Assembly: GCF_015644665.1 (NCBI RefSeq)
Contig: NZ_JADOBQ010000007.1
Coordinates: 1-64,000, forward strand
Direction: 5' to 3'
From: Roseobacter sp. MH60115
GTDB taxonomy: Bacteria; Pseudomonadota; Alphaproteobacteria; Rhodobacterales; Rhodobacteraceae
Length of the DNA: 64,000 nt
A model generated the notes under the pieces. That model did not search any database. It was not told the DNA's origin and saw only the letters and a program-made list of their open reading frames with translations. The stretch's first letter is position 1; each line of letters opens with the position of its first letter. A program made the position numbers and the translations under genes. This document shows positions 9,155 through 17,495 of the stretch, piece after piece.

Positions 9155-10183
9155 ATGTCTGCCCAAACACATATGCGACGGGAGATTCTCGAAATCCCCG
9201 CTGTCGTCGATACGCTTCTCACCAAGGGTGCAGGGTCGATAGAAGCAGCGGCAGCGGCGTTGCAGGCCGCTGATCCCCACTTCATGATCTCGGTTGCCCG
9301 AGGGTCTTCCGACCATGCCGCGACCTACTTCAAATATGCCTGTGAGCTTGTGGCGGGTATTCCGGTTGCATCGGTCGGACCGTCCGTGTCCTCCATCTAT
9401 GAGCGCGAGCTGTCCCTGTCACACTGCGCCTGCCTGTCGATTTCACAGTCGGGCAAAAGCCCGGACATTGTGCAATTGGCCAGGATGGCAACCGCTCAGG
9501 GCGCGCTGAGCCTTGCGCTCACCAATCACACGGACAGTGATCTTGCACGTGTGAGCACCCACGCCATCGATTTGCACGCCGGAGCGGAACTGAGCGTGGC
9601 GGCGACCAAGACGTTCGTGACCTCCGCCATCTCTGCCGTCTGGCTGCTGGCGGAATGGCAAAGGGACGCAGACCTGTTGCGGGCACTTCACGCCCTGCCC
9701 GAGGCGCTGGAGAGTGCGGCCCAAATGGACTGGGGCGCATTGGCCGCGGACATCGCATCGCGGCAATCGCTTTTCTGTCTGGGGCGCGGGCCGGTGCTGG
9801 CCATCTCGAACGAGGCCGCGCTGAAATTCAAGGAGACCTGTCAGCTGCACGCGGAATCCTACTCGTCCGCCGAAGTGTTGCACGGGCCGGTGTCCATCGT
9901 GGAACAGGGTTTTCCCGTCATCGCCCTGACCGCCACGGACCAAGCGGAATCCTCTCTTGTAGACGTGGCCGACCAGATCGCAGGCAAAGGCGCATCGGTC
10001 TTTGTGACATCCGATAAGGCGTCAAAAGCCGGTTGCCTGCCCTGTGTCCGCACGGCGCATCCCTTGCTCGATCCGATTTCGCTGATCGTGTCGTTCTACG
10101 CGATGGTCGAACAGGTTGCCTTGTCGCGCGGGATAAATCCCGACGAACCGCGGCACCTCAAGAAAGTAACGGAAACGGTGTGA
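9155..10183 (+). CDS. SIS-domain sugar-phosphate isomerase/deaminase (NagB-II / GlmS isomerase-like)
   Basis: A 342-residue protein equal to the isomerase half of GlmS without the glutaminase domain. Motifs visible are ARGSSDHAATYFKY, SQSGKSPDIV, SVAATKTFV, the catalytic-face segment SSAEVLHGP, and the C-terminal DEPRHLKKVTETV typical of GlmS-like enzymes. Such stand-alone proteins act as GlcN-6-P deaminases (NagB-II), delivering fructose-6-phosphate. Its stop overlaps the nagA ATG by one base (TGATG), so the pair is translationally coupled. Confidence 0.88.
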   Translation: MSAQTHMRREILEIPAVVDTLLTKGAGSIEAAAAALQAADPHFMISVARGSSDHAATYFKYACELVAGIPVASVGPSVSSIYERELSLSHCACLSISQSGKSPDIVQLARMATAQGALSLALTNHTDSDLARVSTHAIDLHAGAELSVAATKTFVTSAISAVWLLAEWQRDADLLRALHALPEALESAAQMDWGALAADIASRQSLFCLGRGPVLAISNEAALKFKETCQLHAESYSSAEVLHGPVSIVEQGFPVIALTATDQAESSLVDVADQIAGKGASVFVTSDKASKAGCLPCVRTAHPLLDPISLIVSFYAMVEQVALSRGINPDEPRHLKKVTETV

Positions 10184-11310
10184 TGAAACGGGCGCTGACC
10201 GGAGCGGATATTTTCGACGGGCGACATCTCCATACCGGAAAGGCGCTCCTGCTGGACGGCGGAATTTTTCGCGGGATTGTCGCACTGGACGCCGTGCCTG
10301 CAGATTTCAAAGAGGAAGCATTGCCCGGGGGCACCATCCTGCCGGGATTTGTGGATCTGCAGGTCAATGGCGGCGGCGGCGTGATGTTCAACGACAAAAC
10401 CTCGCCCGACGGCCTCAGGGTCATCGCGGAGGCCCATGCAACCACCGGCACGCGCGCCCTGCTGCCGACCCTGATCACCGATACACCGGCGCGCACGCGG
10501 GCGGCAGTGGACGCTGTTGAGGCCGCTATCCGGGACAAGATACCCGGGATTATTGGCATTCACCTAGAGGGGCCGCATCTGTCCATCGCGCGGAAAGGCG
10601 CGCATGACCCTGCGTTGATACGCCCGATGACAGATGCCGATGAAACCTTTCTTTTGCAGACGGCACAACGCCTGCCGAATGTCATGCTGACAGTCGCCCC
10701 GGAGAACGTGACATCGGCCCAGATCGCGCGGCTCTCCCAGGCGGGGGTGATCGTGTCTTTGGGTCACACCGATTGCACCATGGCTGAGGCCGAAGCGGCT
10801 TTTGATGTCGGCGCGCGTTGCGTCACGCACCTCTTTAACGCCATGAGCCAGATGGGCAACCGGGAGCCGGGGCTTGTTGGGGCAGCCCTCGACACTGCGG
10901 CCGTTTCAGCCGGATTGATTGCGGACGACATCCACGTCCACCCGGCCAGCATGCGCGTCGCCCTTTTGTCCAAACAGGGCCCCGGCACGATTTTTCTCGT
11001 GACGGATGCCATGTCGACGGTTGGCTCAGACATTCGGGAACTCAAACTGAACGGTCGGCGCATATTGCGACAGCACGGTCGGCTGACCTTGGAAGACGGG
11101 ACCCTCGCAGGCGCTGATCTGGAGCTGTCCCGCGCGCTTTCGATACTTGTCCATAAAATGGGTGTTCCCAAGGAACAGGCCTTTGCCATGGCGACCTCAT
11201 CTCCTGCACAGGTCTTGTCCCGCCCGGGCATGGCGGGGAGATTTGCCGAGAACGAGGCCTCCAGCGCAATTCTTCTGGACGAGCGCTTGAAGTATCTGCG
11301 CGGTCTCTAA
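10183..11310 (+). CDS. nagA: N-acetylglucosamine-6-phosphate deacetylase
   Basis: A 375-residue amidohydrolase. Family motifs in order are GFVDLQVNGGGGVMFND, HLEGPHLS with KGAHDP, SLGHTDC, THLFNAMSQMGNREPGLVG and LVTDAMSTVG. These contain the metal and substrate residues (Glu of HLEGPH, His of GHTD, His of THLFNAM, Asp of VTDAM). It converts GlcNAc-6-P to GlcN-6-P and acetate. The ATG at 10183 is preferred because it overlaps the upstream stop and begins MKRALTGADIFDG. It is the last gene of the plus-strand amino-sugar operon. Confidence 0.94.
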   Translation: MKRALTGADIFDGRHLHTGKALLLDGGIFRGIVALDAVPADFKEEALPGGTILPGFVDLQVNGGGGVMFNDKTSPDGLRVIAEAHATTGTRALLPTLITDTPARTRAAVDAVEAAIRDKIPGIIGIHLEGPHLSIARKGAHDPALIRPMTDADETFLLQTAQRLPNVMLTVAPENVTSAQIARLSQAGVIVSLGHTDCTMAEAEAAFDVGARCVTHLFNAMSQMGNREPGLVGAALDTAAVSAGLIADDIHVHPASMRVALLSKQGPGTIFLVTDAMSTVGSDIRELKLNGRRILRQHGRLTLEDGTLAGADLELSRALSILVHKMGVPKEQAFAMATSSPAQVLSRPGMAGRFAENEASSAILLDERLKYLRGL

Positions 11311-11469
11311 AGTACCGCGACACTGACTTTCAAAGGGGCCGGTTTTAGTTGGGTGTTCAGGGCGCATTCGATCATCCTCTTGCCGGATGCCGTCGGGAGG
11401 GTGGAGCAATTCTCGGGCACCGGGCGGCGATGAGCAAAACGCAAGACATAGTCGCGGCTCTGGCAGGTC

Positions 11470-13503
11470 TCAGTTGGCGTCCGCGCCGACCTCGTTGAGC
11501 GGCGCCGGGCGCGCAATGAAAAACCCTTGAATCTGGTCGCACTGATGAAGGGCGAGCCAGTCATATTGATCTTGGGTTTCGACGCCTTCGGCAACGATCG
11601 TGGCGCCAATCTGTTTCCCCAGCGACAGGATCAGACGGATGATCGGGCCGGATTTTGGAAGCTGGCTCACGAAGGACTGATCAATCTTGACGCAACTTAG
11701 GGGAATTCGGGAGATGTAGGATAGATTGGAGTATCCGGTACCGAAATCATCAATTGCGATCCGGTACCCCATATCGGTGATCTCTTTCAGCTTGGATGCG
11801 ATGTCGTCAAGGTCGCCGATCAGAACGTTCTCGGTGATTTCCAACTCTATCCTGTCGGTCGGGAAGCCGGGTTTCTTTGCAAAGGTTTCCAGCATTTCCG
11901 TGAGCCGGTCATCCGCGAACTGACGCGGCGAGATGTTGAGGGAAAGATGCATGTATTCCCCGGCTTCCTGCCATCTCATTGCCTGCTCGAAACCGAGCTC
12001 CAGAACTTGCTGCCCAAGATGGTCGATCATGCCGGTCTCTTCGCAGATCGGGATGAACTTGTTGGGGCCCACGACGCCCTTTTCAGGGTGGTTCCAACGC
12101 ACCAGACCTTCCATGGACACGACATTTCCGGACCGAAGATCGATCCTGGGCTGGTAGTACAGGACGAATTCGCGCCGCTTCAGTGCCGCTTCAATCTCCG
12201 CCTTGAAGCGCGCGCGGTCCAACGCGGCAGCGCCCATTTCATCGGTGTAGGTCGTGTATCTGTTCCGACCCTCGCGCTTTGACTGATAGAGCGCGATGTC
12301 GGCCTGACGCAGTGCGGATTCGAAATCGGTTTGCGCCGGGGCGAAATCCGTGATGCCCATGCTGACATTGACATCGATATTGGTTGGCCCCTGCCCGACA
12401 GGCCCCGACAGGTTGCGGAACAGGGCCTTTGCCTTTTGATGGGGGTGCACACAGCCTACGTCTTCATAGAGCAGAATGGCAAACTCGTCGCCGCCGAGGC
12501 GCACCACGATATCCTCGGGGCCAACCGCCTCCTGCGCACGCACTGCAAGCTCTTTCAACACGTTGTCACCCGCTTCGTGCCCGAAGGTATCATTGACACT
12601 CTTGAAGCGGTCCACGTCGAAATAAACCAGCGTGCATTGCATTGCCTCGGTGCTGGCAAGGCCTTCGATGAGCCGGTGCATGAAGGCCCGGTTGTAGCAT
12701 CCCGTCAGCTGATCTCTGTCAGCAAGGTAGCGCGCCTTGTCCCGCGCAATTTTCAGCTCGCTGACATCGAATGCCGTCAGCAAAACGGCCGGTTGGCCGG
12801 TGACAGCATCGCTGCAGAGTTTGGCGGAGAGATCAAACCAACGCTTGCCGGTCGAGGTCTTTACCTTGGCAACCATCCGATGTTCACCGGAACCATCCAG
12901 TTCGAACATCATCACGTGGTAATCTTTTGAGTTTACAAAAAGTTTCAGGAAGCTGATGGACGGACCGCCGATGGAGTTACGCGCCGCCGGGTTCATGTAG
13001 AGCGCCGGACCGTCGAGTTCGAAAAGAGCAATCTTCACGTCCGTATGCAACAACGCTTCGGCGCTGCGCAGATTGTCCGGCTCGCTGTCCGCCCTTTCGA
13101 GCACTTCGCACTGCATCGCCATGCGGCCGTCCGGCAGGCGGAATCCGCGAAAAGCGACGCTGGAACTGACGGGTTTGCCGTTAGGATACAACGTCCACAT
13201 TTCGCGGAACGTGGTCTGACGCTCAATGAAATCTGTCTGGTATTGCTTCAGTCTTTTGGCGACCGTGGACGACATGCCCTTGGACATGTCTCGCGCACAG
13301 AGATCTTCTTCGCTCTCTGCCTGCCACATCCGGCAGGCCTGTGCATTCGCATAGACGACCCGGCAGTTGTCGACATCATAGACCCAGACAGGGGTCGACA
13401 GATTCCGCGCGCCCGAAAATAGATCGAGAACAGCATGCGCTTCACTGGCGATGTGGTCAGTGTCGCTGATGTCCTCTTCCGATTTCGCCTTCTTTGCGTG
13501 CAT
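11470..13503 (-). CDS. PAS-GGDEF-EAL cyclic-di-GMP signalling protein
   Basis: A 677-residue protein without evident membrane segments. Two PAS-like regions (about 35-130 and 145-255) precede a GGDEF domain (about 258-425; GGDEF at 337-341) and an EAL domain (about 432-670). The diguanylate cyclase signature is intact, but the position of the inhibitory RxxD site reads GPED, so product inhibition is probably lost. The EAL motif is written EGLVRW; the other phosphodiesterase residues (LSLNISPRQF, ELEITEN, AIDDFGTGYS, VKID, AEGVET) are present. Both activities are therefore plausible. Confidence 0.93.
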   Translation of the reverse strand: MHAKKAKSEEDISDTDHIASEAHAVLDLFSGARNLSTPVWVYDVDNCRVVYANAQACRMWQAESEEDLCARDMSKGMSSTVAKRLKQYQTDFIERQTTFREMWTLYPNGKPVSSSVAFRGFRLPDGRMAMQCEVLERADSEPDNLRSAEALLHTDVKIALFELDGPALYMNPAARNSIGGPSISFLKLFVNSKDYHVMMFELDGSGEHRMVAKVKTSTGKRWFDLSAKLCSDAVTGQPAVLLTAFDVSELKIARDKARYLADRDQLTGCYNRAFMHRLIEGLASTEAMQCTLVYFDVDRFKSVNDTFGHEAGDNVLKELAVRAQEAVGPEDIVVRLGGDEFAILLYEDVGCVHPHQKAKALFRNLSGPVGQGPTNIDVNVSMGITDFAPAQTDFESALRQADIALYQSKREGRNRYTTYTDEMGAAALDRARFKAEIEAALKRREFVLYYQPRIDLRSGNVVSMEGLVRWNHPEKGVVGPNKFIPICEETGMIDHLGQQVLELGFEQAMRWQEAGEYMHLSLNISPRQFADDRLTEMLETFAKKPGFPTDRIELEITENVLIGDLDDIASKLKEITDMGYRIAIDDFGTGYSNLSYISRIPLSCVKIDQSFVSQLPKSGPIIRLILSLGKQIGATIVAEGVETQDQYDWLALHQCDQIQGFFIARPAPLNEVGADAN

Positions 13504-13526
13504 CTGGGATTACCTTTGAAATCGGG

Positions 13527-14159
13527 TCAGGCGGCCTTGCCCTCCTGAAATCCGAGTTTCGAAAGGGGTCGGAACCCCTTGGTCGCACAAACATCCCCAA
13601 TCCAGCGCGTGATGTTCGGATAGTCACGCATCGACAGGCCTGCTTCCTCCAGGACGTGCACGTATCCAAAAACACCGATATCGGCGACAGAATATCCAGA
13701 CCCCACCATGAATTGAAACTCACGCAAGTGTTCGTCCAGTCGCGCAAGACCCGGGGCCGCTGCATTCTGCCAGTTTTCGATATCGGCGGCGCGGGCCTCG
13801 CGTTCCTCTGGCAGGATTGTCGTGAAAAAGCGGGCCGGTGAGATGAAGGGCTCCAGTTTGGACTGCTCGAAATACATCCATTGCAGCGCCTGCGCACGCT
13901 CGGCCTTGTTCTGCGGCATCAGGTGCGTTCCCTCGGCCACGTACCAGAGCATCGCATTGCTTTCGCCCAAACCATGGCCATCTTCCGTCACCATATAGGG
14001 GACCACCCCATTTGGATTGATCTCAAGGAACCAGTCGGTCTTCTGCTCACCCGCCAGAACGTCCACCAGACGAAGCTCGAACGGGGTCTGAAGCTGGTGC
14101 AGCGCCAGCCAGGGCTTGAAACAATTGCCCGACCCCAGGCACGCATATAGTTTGATCAT
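13527..14159 (-). CDS. Glutathione S-transferase family protein
   Basis: A 210-residue two-domain GST. The N-terminal thioredoxin fold begins MIKLYACLGSGNCFKPWLAL, with the cis-proline element NPNGVVPYM and the ESNAML glutathione-binding segment near 60-70; the C-terminal half is helical with SVADIGVFGYVH. The ATG at 14159 is preferred over an upstream extension because it begins at the first beta strand. It lies 23 bp downstream of the c-di-GMP gene start on the same strand. Substrate not deducible. Confidence 0.9.
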   Translation of the reverse strand: MIKLYACLGSGNCFKPWLALHQLQTPFELRLVDVLAGEQKTDWFLEINPNGVVPYMVTEDGHGLGESNAMLWYVAEGTHLMPQNKAERAQALQWMYFEQSKLEPFISPARFFTTILPEEREARAADIENWQNAAAPGLARLDEHLREFQFMVGSGYSVADIGVFGYVHVLEEAGLSMRDYPNITRWIGDVCATKGFRPLSKLGFQEGKAA

Positions 14160-14579
14160 TAAAAATACCCATCGTTGAATCCGACCGTCCGAGTTCATTA
14201 TTTTGCAAACGTTAACCCAGCTTGAACAGGAGGCTTGCGGTGCGGGGTTTCTCCCGACAATGTCTTTCAAATTTGGGCTAATTCAGAACGGTCAAGACCC
14301 CGCGGAGGGCCGACGTATTCAATGCCGGTTTCCTCACACCACACGTCCTCAGGACCGGCTGGTGTCAATGAAAGCAGCGCCGCAAATCAGCCCGATCCGG
14401 CTCTGGAATAGGCAACCGACCTTCAAATCGTTAAGATCTTGGAGGAAGTGACGCGTGATTGGGCAACACTCCCAAACTCACGCGGATTTTAAGATTCTTG
14501 TTTACCATCTTTTAACTTTAAACCTGATCTTAACACTTTGAATCAAACTCTTCGCTAAGCGTCCTCACCAGATAAGGGG
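14160..14579. other. Intergenic region between the GST and nrdJ, with a hairpin
   Basis: 420 bp between divergent genes. No convincing reading frame. Apart from the hairpin at 14452-14484, a long AT-rich stretch (about 14480-14540) precedes the nrdJ ribosome-binding site and probably contains its promoter. I looked for a cobalamin riboswitch and did not find the B12 box. Confidence 0.5.
14452..14484 (+). promoter_or_regulatory. Hairpin upstream of nrdJ
   Basis: CGCGTGA (14452-14458) and TTGGG (14459-14463) pair with CCCAA (14471-14475) and TCACGCG (14478-14484), giving a 12-bp stem with a 2-nt bulge and 7-nt loop, about 95 bp before the nrdJ ATG. It could be a leader structure or an operator. 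Confidence 0.45.
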
Positions 14580-16313
14580 ATGTCAAAAATGCGAAGTGAA
14601 GCAAATCTTGTTCCGCAAAACACCAACTCGGAAAATCCAATTGCGCATCGTATCTGGAGCGCCAAGTATCAGTATCGCTCTCAGGGGCGCGCCGTGGATC
14701 AAACGGTTTCTGACACATGGAAACGGGTCGCCCACGGGCTGACGGAGAATGAAAAGCCATCCGACCGGCAGGCCGTAGCGTCGCAATTCTACGATGCCAT
14801 GGCATCCTACAAACTGTTGCCGGGCGGGCGCATCCTTTCGGGGTGCGGGACCGCGCGCGATGTGACGCTGTCCAATACCTTTGTCATGCAAGAAATTCCC
14901 GATTCAGTCGAAGGCATCATGGACACCGCCAAACAGGCGGCGCTGACAATGAAGATGGGCGGCGGCATCGGGTTCGATTTCTCGACCCTGCGCCCCAAGG
15001 GCACCGGGGTCGCTGGTCTGGATTGCCCTGCGGCGGGACCGCTTGCCGCAATGGATATCTGCAATTCGGTCTGCAAGATGGTGGTCAGTGGCATGGGCCG
15101 CGGCGCGATGATGGCAACGCTGCGCTGTGACCACCCGGACATCGAGGCCTTCATCTCGGCCAAGGAAGCCTCTGCAGAGCTGAGAAACTTCAACTTGTCG
15201 GTCATGATCACCGATGACTTCATGGAGGCCGTGCGTAAGAACGACGACTGGAACCTGACCTGGAATGGCTGGACGTTGCGGCAGATAAAGGCACGGGAAC
15301 TTTGGGACAAGATCCTGACAACGAACTATGAAACAGCGGAACCCGGTGTCCTGTTCATTGATCGGATCAACACGCTCAACACGCTCAACTACCTTGAAAG
15401 CATCTCCTCGACCAACTCCTGCGCGGAACAGCCGCTGCCGCCGAACGGGACCTGTCCGCTGGCCTCGATCAACCTGGCGCGACTGGTAAGATCGCCGTTT
15501 CAGCCCGGGGCCACAATGGACCTGGAGGAGTTGAAGCGCCTGGCCAAGATCGCCGTGCGAATGCTGGACAATGCGATTGATGTGTCGCGGTTCGCGGTCG
15601 AGGCGCAAAAAGGCGAAGCGCAAGCCAAACGCCGCATCGGCATTGGCGTCACCGGGGTCGCGGACGCGCTGATGATGCTCGGCCTGCGCTACGGGTCCGA
15701 ACCGGCGGCGGAGGTACTGACGCAGTGGATGCGCACCCTGCAAAACGCGACCTACCTTGCCTCGTCAAAGCTCGCGGCAGAGCGGGGCAGCTTCCCGCTC
15801 TTTGACAGCACGCGGCACCAGAAACACGAAAACATCCGCAAGCTTGACCCGGACGTCCGACAGGCGATCATGCGCAATGGGCTGCGCAACGGCCTGCTGA
15901 CCACGATCGCCCCCACAGGCACAACATCGATGTACGCGGGCAACGTCTCCTCCGGGATCGAGCCGATCTTTTCCGCCTCCTACCAGCGGCTGTTCAGCAA
16001 TCCCGATGGCAGCAAGTCGCTGGAGGCGGTGGAAGACTATGCCATCTGGCTGCACCGCCGTATTTTCGGGGAGGACGCCGCGCTGCCCGAGGCTTTCGTG
16101 ACCGCGATGGACCTTGAGCCGGCAGATCACGTGGCCATGCAGGCGGCTGCGCAGGCCTGGGTGGACAGCGGCATTTCGAAAACCGTGAATTGCCCGGTAG
16201 ATATGCCCTTTGAGCTCTTCAAGGACGTCTACATGAAGGCTTATGATAGCGGCTGCAAGGGGTGCACGACCTTCCGCCCCAATGCCGTCACGGGGTCTAT
16301 CCTCTCGACGTAA
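14580..16313 (+). CDS. nrdJ: Short class II (adenosylcobalamin-dependent) ribonucleotide reductase
   Basis: A 577-residue barrel protein, shorter than many NrdJ proteins because the Cys-rich C-terminal tail is nearly absent. Seen: PGGRILSGCGT (about 81-91), the substrate-loop region TMKMGGGIGFDF, the N-x-C-x-E active site NSCAE (Asn279, Cys281, Glu283), Cys292 in NGTCPLASINL, the APTGTTS loop and the C-terminal KGCTTFRPN. The position that usually holds the first redox cysteine (LSNCFV) reads LSNTFV, with Thr100; Cys89 nearby might substitute. It reduces ribonucleotides for DNA synthesis without oxygen dependence. A strong AAGGGG precedes the ATG. Confidence 0.9.
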   Translation: MSKMRSEANLVPQNTNSENPIAHRIWSAKYQYRSQGRAVDQTVSDTWKRVAHGLTENEKPSDRQAVASQFYDAMASYKLLPGGRILSGCGTARDVTLSNTFVMQEIPDSVEGIMDTAKQAALTMKMGGGIGFDFSTLRPKGTGVAGLDCPAAGPLAAMDICNSVCKMVVSGMGRGAMMATLRCDHPDIEAFISAKEASAELRNFNLSVMITDDFMEAVRKNDDWNLTWNGWTLRQIKARELWDKILTTNYETAEPGVLFIDRINTLNTLNYLESISSTNSCAEQPLPPNGTCPLASINLARLVRSPFQPGATMDLEELKRLAKIAVRMLDNAIDVSRFAVEAQKGEAQAKRRIGIGVTGVADALMMLGLRYGSEPAAEVLTQWMRTLQNATYLASSKLAAERGSFPLFDSTRHQKHENIRKLDPDVRQAIMRNGLRNGLLTTIAPTGTTSMYAGNVSSGIEPIFSASYQRLFSNPDGSKSLEAVEDYAIWLHRRIFGEDAALPEAFVTAMDLEPADHVAMQAAAQAWVDSGISKTVNCPVDMPFELFKDVYMKAYDSGCKGCTTFRPNAVTGSILST

Positions 16314-16320
16314 TCAGGTG

Positions 16321-16608
16321 ATGGGGCAGAACATGATACGACGCGCACTTCAGGCCAGCGGTCGGATATTGAGCGGCTGGCGGGGGACGGCTCCCCCCGC
16401 CGCAACATGGCCCGATACGAACCAACCCGGTGGTGACGCCATCTGGACACCGACACATCGACACCGCAAGGGCGGGCTCTACCGCGTGCTGTCCGAAGGT
16501 ATCCTGGAGGCAGATCGCAGTGCTGTCGTGATCTATGATGATGCGGAGGGCACCGTGTGGGTCCGCGCGTCCAGCGAGTTCTGGGACGGCAGGTTCACAG
16601 CGATCTGA
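16321..16608 (+). CDS. Small DUF1653-like protein following nrdJ
   Basis: A 95-residue protein starting 7 bp after the nrdJ stop, so co-transcribed. Its C-terminal half (HRKGGLYRVLSEG, then VVIYDDAEGTVWVRASSEFW) resembles the short beta-rich DUF1653 fold, in which KGxxYxVL and a WVR strand are conserved. Function unknown. Confidence 0.7.
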   Translation: MGQNMIRRALQASGRILSGWRGTAPPAATWPDTNQPGGDAIWTPTHRHRKGGLYRVLSEGILEADRSAVVIYDDAEGTVWVRASSEFWDGRFTAI

Positions 16609-16624
16609 CCACCGCGCCGTGGCG

Positions 16625-17449
16625 TCAGAACAAAACCCCGGCCTCTGACGCCTTCTGGCGGAATGTCCGGCCAAGGGGAACAAGGCTGCCATCGGTCAGC
16701 TCCAACACCGCCCTGCCATCCACATTTCGTCGGGCAACGACCGCCGCGCGCGCAACCCAGTGGGAGCGATGCACTTGCACGCCCGTCTCCGCTCCGGTTT
16801 CTTCAATGGCATCCTTGAAACGCATGCCGACAAGGCTGCGGCCCTGATCCGTGATGACTTCGACATAGTGATCCTGCGCCGCCAGGCGGATCAGCCGACC
16901 GCGCCGTGCACCGGGCAGGCGGCGCAGCAGCATGGGCTCTGGTGCCGCCGCTATCGGCGTGGCATCTGCTGGCGACAGGAGTTTGATCATTGTGCCGATG
17001 GACAGGATGACCACGGCGCATTGCACGTATAGCTCGGCCATCCCTGCCCTGCCGATGCAGGACCCAAAGGCACAGGCGATGCCATTCACGACCGTCATCG
17101 CGGGCAAGGCCGCGACCACGGACGCCATGGGCACCCAGATCACAGCAGGCCAGCCCATGCGCCGGCGCGCCCGTTCCACGACAAAAAACACCAATTGTAC
17201 CGGGATCGCCGTGCCAAAGACGATCAGCGCCCAGTAGAGATATCGCTGCACCTCAAGAAAATGCATGTCCGTCCCGAAGGGCCCCACAAGACCCGTCAAC
17301 AAGGCGATCAGAATCAGGACGCAAACCCGCCTGCGCGTGCCAAAAAGCTCGGCAACCGCCTCTGCGAAAACCGCCCTGAGGGTGTTGTTCGCGAACTCTG
17401 CAGGCATTTCACGAAACTCCGCTTGAGTGTGCGTCAATCGATGCGTCAT
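16625..17449 (-). CDS. Membrane-anchored LytTR-type DNA-binding regulator
   Basis: A 274-residue protein from the ATG at 17449 (others are possible at 17404 and 17497). Four hydrophobic segments (about 40-175) precede a LytTR DNA-binding domain (about 175-270), recognisable by RLIRLAAQDHYVEVITDQG and the VQVHRSHWVARAAV segment typical of LytTR recognition strands. Such TM-LytTR proteins are membrane-located regulators. The start lies within 50 bp of the divergent hydrolase start, so it may regulate that gene; signal unknown. Confidence 0.85.
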   Translation of the reverse strand: MTHRLTHTQAEFREMPAEFANNTLRAVFAEAVAELFGTRRRVCVLILIALLTGLVGPFGTDMHFLEVQRYLYWALIVFGTAIPVQLVFFVVERARRRMGWPAVIWVPMASVVAALPAMTVVNGIACAFGSCIGRAGMAELYVQCAVVILSIGTMIKLLSPADATPIAAAPEPMLLRRLPGARRGRLIRLAAQDHYVEVITDQGRSLVGMRFKDAIEETGAETGVQVHRSHWVARAAVVARRNVDGRAVLELTDGSLVPLGRTFRQKASEAGVLF

Positions 17450-17495
17450 CCCGTCGGGCACAGGATTGCAACCGACAGATGCAGAGGATCGTAAC

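Noticed and set aside
14200-14579. A cobalamin riboswitch upstream of the B12-dependent nrdJ
   Set aside because: I searched for the conserved B12 box and the flanking stems on both strands and did not find them; only a simple hairpin is present.
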